Source of the DNA: Sphingobacteriaceae bacterium
Lineage (GTDB): Bacteria; Bacteroidota; Bacteroidia; B-17B0; Aurantibacillaceae
Length of the DNA stretch: 64,000 nt
Direction of reading: 5' to 3'
Assembly: GCA_002319075.1 (NCBI GenBank)
Contig: NVQB01000001.1
Coordinates: 1,054,001-1,118,000, forward strand
The notes beneath the pieces were generated by a model that did not search any database, was not told the DNA's origin, and saw nothing but the letters and a program-made list of their open reading frames with translations. Each line of letters opens with the position of its first letter. Position 1 is the first letter of the stretch. Of this stretch, positions 23,318-32,100 are shown in pieces. The translations under genes and the position numbers were made by a program.

Positions 23318-26279
23318 TTTCTTTAAGTGGAATAATAAGTGTGACTTTAGTTCCGGTTTCTTTCAAAGATCCAACATGCTTATCATGAGTGGTCAGCTTC
23401 ACATGAATGCCATAGATATCTTTTATAATACGTATTTTTTCAGACACAATTTCAAGGCCTTTTGAAGTGTGTCTACCAGGACGATTTTTATTAATTTCGA
23501 GTGAACGTTCCCGTCCGATACCATCATCTTCAATAGTACAAATAATACTATTATTTTCCAGCACCATAGCGATATCAATTTTACATTTTTTTGACGAATG
23601 ATTAATTCCGTGCTTAATAGCATTTTCCACAAAGGGTTGAATAAGGTGCGTTGGAATAAGCATGCTTTCAACATTCTCTGTAACGCTTATCGAAAAATCA
23701 AATGAAGGATTCATCCTTTGTTTTTCTAATTCAAGATAAGAAGTAATGATTTGAATTTCGTTTTCGATTGTAATAAAACTTTTAGAACCGCTCTCTAAAA
23801 AATTCCGAAGCAATTTCGAAAAGTGATCGATATATAAGTCAGCGTTCTTTTGATCGTTAATGGAAAGATAATATTTGATGCTATTAAGCGAATTAAAAAC
23901 GAAATGTGGATTCATTTGCGCTTGTATAGCTTGTAATTTCAACTCTGCCATTTGCCTTTGCGTTCGTTCGCGTTCCTCAGCTTTGCGCCTGTAATTCTGA
24001 AACCTGTAACGTACAGTAATAAATGTAATAGCAATAAAAAATAAAAACGAAGAAATTCTGAACCAGAGCCGCTCATAAAAGTGAGGTTTGATCTCAAAGC
24101 GATAGGTACTTACTCTTGGAAAGGGATCATTAAAGGCATCAACAACTCTTACAGAAAAAGTGTATTTGCCGGGTGGAATCAATTTATAAGTAACCGAGGT
24201 TTCTTTACTCAGAGAACTCCAATTGGTTGAATGTTCACCGTCGAGTTTATATTGGTAATAAACATTGTATTTGCCTAAAAAACTCGTTGTCGAAAATTGA
24301 AATTCTACCGAAAAGGTTTCTCTCTCAAAGCGGTGTTCGCTGCTATCGTAGGCCGTATCATTAATCAGTACCTTATTGATAACGGGAAGTAAATTACGTT
24401 TTGAAGGCGTTTCAGGCACAACAATAACAACACCTTGTAAAGAAGGAAAATAAAAATGATTGGATTTTGATTTTAAATAATTATTCTGAAACCCTCCATT
24501 AAATTCTGTGTTAAGAATACCGGCTTCTTCATCGTAGTGAAAAGGTACCAGGTACTTTAATTTTCCCTCGTAGAAATCGGCAAGGTCTTTTTCTTTTATA
24601 CGCCATAAACCATAATTAGATGTCACATACAAATAACCACTATCATCTTTGGCCAGACAAAAAACATTGTCATTTAAGCGTGCATTAGCCATTTTATTTA
24701 CGCTGGTTAAGTGCTCTTTATAATAGCAGTATAAACCTCCACCATAAGTGCCAATCCACAATCTGCCCTCTGCGTCTTCATAAAAACAGCGCACTTCTTT
24801 TCCCAATATCCCTTCTTTCTTGCCGAGGTGGGCAATGCACTTATAAGTACTATCAAGAATGTAAACTCCCTCATTACCTCCCAAACAGAGGTTGCCATTT
24901 TTTAACTGATAAAAAGTTATAATTACCTTTTTAACCACATCCGTTAATACAGGTTTAATAGATTTGGATGAAGCTCCACAAGCCGCCCCATTGCTGGTTC
25001 CAATCCATATTGTTCCTTTTCGGTCCTTAAAAATTGCATGCACAGCTCCACTTCTAAGCTGTTTTGGAGCACAAATAGAATCAAACCGCTTTCCATTTTT
25101 CGCAAGAATCACACCGTTTTTCCACGTACCTATATATAAACACCCATCAATCTCGGCTAGAGAAGAAATGTGAGGCCTGATTTTTATTTTTGGAAAAACA
25201 GTATCTATTGCCAGTTTATAAATAATGCCACTTGGGTTAGCCAGCAATGTTTCACCAGACTTTGTACTGATGATTGAGCATAAAGAAGTGTTTTCATCGA
25301 AGCCCTGGTCGGTATAATAAGTGTAGCAATTTTTAAAATGAAGTTTTATAAGTCCTTTTTCACCCGTACCAATAAATAGGCAGTCTTCATTAGAATTATA
25401 ATAGATCGCCTGAAAAAAAACCGAAGGTAAAGCGTTTATCCTTTTGTAAACATCTGTATAGCCTGTAGTGACGGCATAAAGTCCACGAGTGGTAGCTACG
25501 TAAAATTCGTTGCGCCCTATAAAATCAAATTGCGAACAATTGGCAAAAATATTTTTTTTAGGAACAGAAAAAACAATTTTACTCGAAGAATCGGAAATCT
25601 TATAGATTACTTTGTCGCCGAGGCTGTAAATACAGCTATCGTAAGGACTCTTTTTAAAATAACGGTAGTCTCCAGAACCTATAGCGAAACTTTGTTTGGA
25701 GTTGCATTTATACTTCATCAGCCCCTCTTTTGTGCCGGCTAAGAAAAAATTTTTATCATAAAATAGACTCTCCGCGTTTTTAATTTCTGTTGAGGCAATT
25801 TTTTTAAATTGAAGCTTTCCGAGATCGGCAGAATAAATTTCTCCAGATTCATTCATACAAAACATACTGTCACCGCTAATACAAAAAGCTCTAAAGTGAT
25901 TCAAAAGACGGTACTCCGGGTAAAGCAAGTAAGGATGACCATCAACACCTCTTGCAAATAAACGTGCGTATTTGTTGTTCCATAACACTTTAGTATAAAG
26001 TTGCGCTTTGTAAGCGTCATCTTTTATAAAAGGTTTAAATTCAGTTCCGTTGTATTCTAAAATCCCCAGGGCTGTTGCTATAATTAAATTGCCATTAGAC
26101 TTTGGAACTATATCCAGTATTTGACTCTGAGGTAGTCCGTCACGAGTAGAAAACTGCGTGATTGTAAAAGGCATTTTAAAATCAAAACTTTTTTCAAGCA
26201 AATACCCTTTTGTTTGAGAATAATGAGAGAAAGAAAAAATAAATAGCAAGCAATAAAAACACAGTTGTCTCACATGCAT
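23298..26279 (-). CDS. Hybrid-type propeller histidine kinase (LytS/YehU-like, Y_Y_Y domain)
   Basis: The protein has 993 residues. It has a signal peptide (MHVRQLCFYCLLFIFSFSHYSQ), then two-component-regulator propeller repeats over roughly residues 35-620 (TRDGLPQSQILDI, DRKGTIWIGTSNG, DAEGRLWIGTYGGGL), a Y_Y_Y domain (YQYKLDGEHSTNWSSLSKET), one transmembrane helix (~740-760), and a His_kinase domain with the phospho-acceptor in QMNPHFVFNSLNSIKYY (H about residue 789) and N/G boxes VENAIKHGINHS and IEDDGIGRERS. Periplasmic propeller sensors usually detect an extracellular ligand. It is co-expressed with the LytTR regulator downstream. Ligand unknown. Confidence 0.92.
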   Translation of the reverse strand: MHVRQLCFYCLLFIFSFSHYSQTKGYLLEKSFDFKMPFTITQFSTRDGLPQSQILDIVPKSNGNLIIATALGILEYNGTEFKPFIKDDAYKAQLYTKVLWNNKYARLFARGVDGHPYLLYPEYRLLNHFRAFCISGDSMFCMNESGEIYSADLGKLQFKKIASTEIKNAESLFYDKNFFLAGTKEGLMKYKCNSKQSFAIGSGDYRYFKKSPYDSCIYSLGDKVIYKISDSSSKIVFSVPKKNIFANCSQFDFIGRNEFYVATTRGLYAVTTGYTDVYKRINALPSVFFQAIYYNSNEDCLFIGTGEKGLIKLHFKNCYTYYTDQGFDENTSLCSIISTKSGETLLANPSGIIYKLAIDTVFPKIKIRPHISSLAEIDGCLYIGTWKNGVILAKNGKRFDSICAPKQLRSGAVHAIFKDRKGTIWIGTSNGAACGASSKSIKPVLTDVVKKVIITFYQLKNGNLCLGGNEGVYILDSTYKCIAHLGKKEGILGKEVRCFYEDAEGRLWIGTYGGGLYCYYKEHLTSVNKMANARLNDNVFCLAKDDSGYLYVTSNYGLWRIKEKDLADFYEGKLKYLVPFHYDEEAGILNTEFNGGFQNNYLKSKSNHFYFPSLQGVVIVVPETPSKRNLLPVINKVLINDTAYDSSEHRFERETFSVEFQFSTTSFLGKYNVYYQYKLDGEHSTNWSSLSKETSVTYKLIPPGKYTFSVRVVDAFNDPFPRVSTYRFEIKPHFYERLWFRISSFLFFIAITFITVRYRFQNYRRKAEERERTQRQMAELKLQAIQAQMNPHFVFNSLNSIKYYLSINDQKNADLYIDHFSKLLRNFLESGSKSFITIENEIQIITSYLELEKQRMNPSFDFSISVTENVESMLIPTHLIQPFVENAIKHGINHSSKKCKIDIAMVLENNSIICTIEDDGIGRERSLEINKNRPGRHTSKGLEIVSEKIRIIKDIYGIHVKLTTHDKHVGSLKETGTKVTLIIPLKENENTHS

Positions 26280-26639
26280 AAAGCATTTAATGTTGTAGGG
26301 GTTGAATCGTAAATTTATAAATTATATTGATAGAAGCCTTATGTAGACTAATTAAACAAAAACATCACTCACTTATCTTTAATTAAACTCATTTATTAAT
26401 CTAGTAATTCGTTAAAGTGCTTGTTGTGTTCTAAGTAGTTTTGGAATTCAAAAAAAGCGAAATTTTCAAAAGGCAAATTGATTAAATTTTGAATTAGTAA
26501 CAAGAGTAAAAAACCGGGACTTGATTATTCAATACTAGACTTCTTGACATAAGTTGAATACAGACGATAATTTCTGGTTCTTTTAGATGTATTTTTTCTA
26601 CCGCCTATTTTTATTTTTTTTCGAAACTCTAGTAAACAA
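26280..26639. other. Intergenic gap upstream of the histidine kinase, no gene seen
   Basis: This AT-rich stretch has no convincing frame. It should contain the promoter of the histidine kinase: on the minus strand a TAAATTTA box lies about 30 nt before its ATG, a weak match to TAnnTTTG. A repetitive TTTTTTTCTACC-like low-complexity segment follows. I see no RNA-like structure. Confidence 0.35.
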
Positions 26640-26670
26640 AAAAGGACTCTTGAAATTCAAGAGTCCTTTT
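26640..26670 (-). terminator. Terminator of the PD40/SPOR gene
   Basis: A near-perfect 14-bp inverted repeat, AAAGGACTCTTGAA with TTCAAGAGTCCTTT, with an A-tract before it and T residues after it on the minus strand. It lies about 105 nt beyond the stop of the minus-strand gene at 26775. Confidence 0.8.
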
Positions 26671-26774
26671 AAGATAGGGTTAATTGCTTTGGTTAAGGTA
26701 AAAGTAGTAAAATCAACCGATATATTTTTTTCTTCTTGAAAACTTTTAATACAATCTTGAAAAAGCAGCCTTAT

Positions 26775-28805
26775 TTATTTAATTACTTTTTCTTCTTTTA
26801 ACTGGTACAGTAATTTACGTTCTCCATTATAAGTGGCTGTAATAAATCCATCCTGAATTTTATTCTGTTGAACTTTTCTCAGAAGTTCCAAAGCCTGGTT
26901 ATACGTATTAAAGCTTCCCATGGTGAAGCGGGTTACACCATCTTTGTCGGTACGGCGAATAATTTTGGGAAGGCCAACTATACGGTTGTAATTAAAATTT
27001 TCAGAAAACTTATAAGCTGCTATTTGTACGTTGTATTTTAAGTTGGGTGTTACAACTTCTCCCTGTTCATTTGTAAAAATGGCGTTGTCTACAAAATCCA
27101 TGTTTGTTTTTTGAAGTTCATCAGGAGTAGTGTTTTTACTTTCGAGGTTTGTTTCGTAACTATTGGAATTAAATTCAGCAAAAACATTCATCACTATAAA
27201 AGAATCAATATTCATTGTACTTAAATGAAGAGTTCTCGGGCTAAACTTATCTACCGAAACTACCAGGTCATACTCATCACCTGCCGCCAGGTTGCTCAAA
27301 AATTTTCCTGTTACTTTATTCGCACTTACTTTAAAACGCACATCCTTATTATTTAAGTTAGACCGGATTTCAACTTCTGCACCAACAGGTTTTCCATCAA
27401 CCGTAATAAGTCCTTCAACCTGAAGCAATACTACAGGTCTGCCTGGAATTCCGGGCTCTACCTTATAAATATCCTGCCCTCCGTCGCCGCCTTTTTTGTG
27501 TGACGAATAATAAGCTACTTTGCCATCTGATCGCACTACAAAATAATTATCATCATTCGTTGTATTAATCGGTGAACCAAGATTGTAAGGTGTTTGCCAA
27601 TCTCCATTTATATAATCGCAACGAAAAATATCGTAGCCGCCAAAACTATTTTTATTATTTGATGAAAAAAACAAAATTCTTCCATCAACCGTTACAAAGG
27701 GAGCATCTTCGTCATACTTGGAATTAATCTGCGGACCCAGGTTGGTAATATTCGTCCACATATTATCTTTCACACGCTCTGCCGAATAAAGATCTTTTCC
27801 TCCATAACCGCCCTTGCGTTCGCTGGCAAAAATAATTTTATCTTCATTTGGGATAAAACAGGCCGAACCATCCCACTCCGGACTGTTTAATTTAATCTGA
27901 AGAACAGGCAACGTCCACTTAGAACCATTTAATTGAGAAAGATAAAGATCCCCTTTTCCTTCCCCGCGATTTCTATACATAAATAATTCTGTAGCGTCAG
28001 CATTTAAACTAACTGCAGCGTCATGAGTAGCTGTATTCAGTTCGGCAATTCCGGCTGGATCGCTCCATAGTGTATCATTAATTCTTTTCGACATAAATAT
28101 ATCTTCATAATAAAGCTCAACATTTTCTATGTTCCTTATTTTACTTCCCTTTACTACCTGTTTTCCACCCTTAGCTTTAGGACCACGGTAAGTATAAACC
28201 AGCATTTCGCCATTAGAAGGAATAAGCGGACAGTATTCATCGGCCTTTGTATTTACAGGCGAACCCAGGTTGGTAATCTTAACGAAACTTTTTTTCTCTT
28301 TAAGATCCACTATGTTGTAACAGTGTTGCAGGCTTAAATTGATTTCGTTTAAAAATTTATCGTCCTTTAAGCCTTTTTTCTGTTCACTTTCCAGAGCCTT
28401 CTTAAAATACTCAATGGCCTGCGGAATACTATCATTTTTTACAAGTGCATAGGCAAGATTAAAACTGTAACCGGTAATCTCTGCCTCCTTGCTGCCAAGA
28501 GCCCGAAGGAGAGACAGCGATTTTTGTTTATTATCCGGATCGTGAGAATAACAAATACCCTTAAGATAATTCAGATAAGGCTGATCTTTAACGCTTATGC
28601 TTTCGAAGAGTTCTACCGCCTCATAATATTGAGACTGCAAAAATTTTGTTCTTCCCTCCTTTAAAATTTTAAGATCAGGGGCTTTCAAACCAACGCTTGC
28701 ATTTTCAAATAAAAACTCATCAGCCTGTGCATGAAGTTCGGGTTGAAGAAGCATAAAAAATAACATCAGCGCGAGCTGGTTCATATAAAATTTAAAATTT
28801 TTCAT
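26775..28805 (-). CDS. PD40 beta-propeller protein with TPR start and SPOR-like C-terminus
   Basis: The protein has 676 residues. A signal peptide (MLFFMLLQPELHAQ) is followed by TPR-like helices (~30-190), then WD40-like PD40 repeats over ~210-470 with motifs such as AAVSLNADATELFMYRN, GSACFIPNEDKIIFASERKGG and APFVTVDGRILFFSSNNKN, a carboxypeptidase-regulatory-like sandwich, and a C-terminal SPOR-like region (NVQIAAYKFSENFNYNRI ... RFTMGSFNTYNQALELLRK). This layout resembles T9SS-linked and OmpA-linked periplasmic proteins of Bacteroidota that bind peptidoglycan. I chose ATG 28805 because a -7 box at 28836-28843 lies inside the longer frame to 28889. It is divergent from the adhesin pair. 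Confidence 0.8.
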   Translation of the reverse strand: MKNFKFYMNQLALMLFFMLLQPELHAQADEFLFENASVGLKAPDLKILKEGRTKFLQSQYYEAVELFESISVKDQPYLNYLKGICYSHDPDNKQKSLSLLRALGSKEAEITGYSFNLAYALVKNDSIPQAIEYFKKALESEQKKGLKDDKFLNEINLSLQHCYNIVDLKEKKSFVKITNLGSPVNTKADEYCPLIPSNGEMLVYTYRGPKAKGGKQVVKGSKIRNIENVELYYEDIFMSKRINDTLWSDPAGIAELNTATHDAAVSLNADATELFMYRNRGEGKGDLYLSQLNGSKWTLPVLQIKLNSPEWDGSACFIPNEDKIIFASERKGGYGGKDLYSAERVKDNMWTNITNLGPQINSKYDEDAPFVTVDGRILFFSSNNKNSFGGYDIFRCDYINGDWQTPYNLGSPINTTNDDNYFVVRSDGKVAYYSSHKKGGDGGQDIYKVEPGIPGRPVVLLQVEGLITVDGKPVGAEVEIRSNLNNKDVRFKVSANKVTGKFLSNLAAGDEYDLVVSVDKFSPRTLHLSTMNIDSFIVMNVFAEFNSNSYETNLESKNTTPDELQKTNMDFVDNAIFTNEQGEVVTPNLKYNVQIAAYKFSENFNYNRIVGLPKIIRRTDKDGVTRFTMGSFNTYNQALELLRKVQQNKIQDGFITATYNGERKLLYQLKEEKVIK

Positions 28806-28835
28806 AATAATCATAGAGAAATGGGAGTTGCGAGG

Positions 28836-28843
28836 CAAAAATA
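28836..28843 (-). promoter_or_regulatory. -7 element of the PD40/SPOR gene
   Basis: TATTTTTG on the minus strand matches TAnnTTTG and lies 30 nt before the chosen ATG. No clear -33 element is seen at 19 nt. Confidence 0.45.
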
Positions 28844-29122
28844 ATTTAAAACAGAACGCGTGTAGAAGCGCGCGGACGCAACTTATCAAGAAAGCACTGA
28901 TGAAAACATGAATTCAAACGACAAAAGAGGAAAATCGTCCTATGAATCAAAAAAAATCTTAAAATTACCGGCACGAAAATTTGTGAGATTATGTGGCTTA
29001 AGGAGTAAAATACTTATCCCCTTCTGAATGGATTAGTAAAAGAGCGTTTTGAATGAGTGAATAACTTTGAAACCAGCTACTCATCTCCTAATTTTACTAC
29101 TAAATAAAAAAGTCCTATAAAT

Positions 29123-29130
29123 TATTTTTG
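29123..29130 (+). promoter_or_regulatory. -7 element of the first adhesin copy
   Basis: TATTTTTG matches TAnnTTTG and lies 28 nt before the ATG at 29159. The second copy has TGTTTTTG at the same place (34581-34588), one base off consensus, so expression of the two copies may differ. Confidence 0.5.
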
Positions 29131-29158
29131 TAGAATTTAACACAAAAAACAAGAAAGC

Positions 29159-32100
29159 ATGAAAAATCTCTTCAAAACTTTGTCTGTAATTGCCCTCTCT
29201 CTAAGCTTTGGTCTTAACGCTCAGGTTAATTCCAATAAGGCAAAAACGACAATGGCTCCACAAAACACTGCCAAAGCTTCTTATGTGGCTAACCAGGAAT
29301 ATTTAGCGCCAACTTCCAATACTGGTTTTCAAAGCTATTATGGAGATTCTCTTGCTGGATTCCAGGAAGCTAAAATAAAAGCAGATCTTTTAGGGCAAGG
29401 TATAGCGCTTTGGGAGGTAAATATGAAGTTGAAATTATTGAAGCGTAATTATATTAATACCAAATTCAATATCGGACCAAAAAAAGTTCCGGTATTTATG
29501 CCGATTTCTAACGGCAAAAAACAATCTACAACTTCGGTTATCAATGGAAAGCCAATAGGTGGAGGCGGAGCCGTTGTTAATGCGACCCCCTGTGTAAATG
29601 AAGATTTCGAATCTACTTTACCAGGAGCTTACACAAGTTCTAATGCTGTGACCGGGTGGACTGTTACTGAAAGAAACAATGATGATGCTTGTAATCCAAC
29701 CAATTGGACAGGCGGCAGCAGTGAGTTTTCGATTGTTGCAACGCCTATCTTAAACTGGTGGGGGTTATTCGCAACAATGGGTGTTATAGGAAACTCTCCA
29801 TTAGGAGGCTCTAATGTGGCCCAATTAAATGACAGTTTACCGGGTACAACACACATGACCAAAATCTCAACACAATTTCCGGTTACTACTGCAAACACCG
29901 TTTTTCAGTTCGCTTATGCCGGTTACTGGGAAGATGGTGGACATAGTTGTTGCCTGGTGCAAGGCCTGAATACGCAACCGGGTTTAAGGGTAGATATGTA
30001 TGACTGTAGTGGAAATGCTCTACAGTGTTCTTCTATAAATTTCTCCCCTGGTAGTGGCTGTGCAAGCAGTAATGTAACTTTCAGTACTACTGCAAATGCT
30101 TCATGGACCAACTGGCAGGTAAAATACATTGACTTAACGCCCTATATTGGAACTTGTATTAGAATTGACATTGCAACTGCCGATTGTTCTGCAAGTGGTC
30201 ACTGGGGTTCTACTTTAGTGGATGCCAGATGTGGTGGGCAGGTTGTAGGTTCAGGAATGGGTGGCCCTAATGGCGGTAACGTGTCGGGCCCGGTGAGTTT
30301 TTGTGCCGGACAAAATGTGGCTCAGATTGCAGCACCTTTAGGATATTCAACTTATCAATGGTATGATGCAAGCGGTATTATTACTGCAGCTAATGGAGGT
30401 ACCGCCCCTACTTTAACTATCAGCGCTCCTGTGAGTGGTGCCGTTTATACAGTAGAAATGATTTCGCCGGCAGGCTGTATGTTTACTTCTACCAATGCCA
30501 TAGGTTTTTCAACGGTTAATATTGCCGCTATAGGTTCCTTCTCAACTTGCGCAGGAGGAGCGAGTGGTTCTGCCACAGTCGTCGGTAACGGTAGTGGTAC
30601 CGGGTATGTTTATACCTGGATAAATGCAGCTAATAATGCTACTATAGGAAATGCTGCAACCGTCAATAACCTGGCTCCCGGTGTATATAGCGTCGTCATC
30701 TCGGCCTTTGGGGCCACCGGTTGCGGGCAAGCCACTTCTACCGTACTGGTAAGTACCGCTCCGCCGGGTGTGCAGTTTGTTTTAAAATCGTTTTGCGGAA
30801 CTGAAGCCTATCTCTGTGCTAATGGTAGTGGTAGTAATTATCAATGGTATACTCCTTCCTTAGCAGCTATTTCGGCTACTGCTGGAGGAACGGCAGCTTG
30901 CTATACAGTTAATCCTGCAAGTAATGGAAATATTTACACCATGACTCGTCTCTCTTCACAAGGCTGTCGTGATTCTGTTCAATATTGGCTCACAGCATCT
31001 CCTCCGGGCACAATGTATATGAGTAATCTCTCTAAAATCTGTCCGGGTGGTACCAATGGTACTGCAACGGTTACTATCATTCCTGCTGCTAATACTCCTC
31101 CGGGTTTTAATACGTATTCGGTAACTGGTACAGGAACAACTTCAGCTTATACTTCCGTTAATGGACCTACAACTTCTAATACTTATAGTTTTGGAGGTCT
31201 ATCTGCAGGTACTTACACGCTTCGCGGTTTCGATGGGTCTTGTACTTACACTGCCGGATTCTCGCTTGTTCCTCACACATACACTTACAACTTGTCTCAA
31301 ACAAGTGTGAGTCTGTGTCCAGGCAATAACATACAAGCAGCTGCGGTATTCCCCTCTCCACCTGCTTTTGGTCAATATACGTATTCATGGAGTCCTTCCA
31401 CTTTCTTAATAGGTGCAAACTCTCAAAATGCTATTATCAGCCCTACATTGGCGGTGGGTGTTACTACAACTATTACCTATTCACTCATTGTAACGCCTAC
31501 CATTGTAAACTGTCCTATTGTTAAGACATTTACGCTTAAAGCTTACAATCCGGCTATACCTACCTTTTCGTTAATACCGAATTTGTGTAATACGTCTCCA
31601 TCCATTCAGATTGTGGCTAATCCTCCGGGCGGAGCATTCAGCTCTACTAATAATGCTGTTTCAAGCACGGGTTGGATTACACCTTCGTTATCATCTATAT
31701 CGTCAGCTACAGCTATGAACAACGTTTTTGGTTATACCGTTACACCTTCTTACAGCTGTTCTGTGAAAACAACTGGTAACTACCAGGTATCTCAGTTCTG
31801 GCCTTCTTCCTTAAGTTCAACTGTTCCTCCACTCTGTAGTACTGGACAGCCTTTCAATTTAATGAACATTGTTTCTAATACTCAAAATGGAGCATGGACA
31901 AGTACTTTAGGCACAAGTCCAAGTGTAGTTACGGGTTCAAATAGCTTTAATCCTAATAATTTACCCACAGGTACTTATTATATTAGCTATGTAACGCAGT
32001 CTACACCTAATCCTACCGTGTGTCCTTCTATTACAACTACTAGTGTATCTGTAACACATACCAGTACACCGCTTATTTATGCTAAACCAGAATTCTGTAC

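Larger units (their letters stand above)
28806..29158. other. Divergent regulatory gap before the adhesin pair
   Basis: The 353-nt gap carries the leftward -7 element noted above and, at 29033-29158, a leader that is repeated almost exactly before the second adhesin gene. No other frame or RNA-like structure is seen. The right part from 29033 belongs to the duplicated unit. Confidence 0.5.
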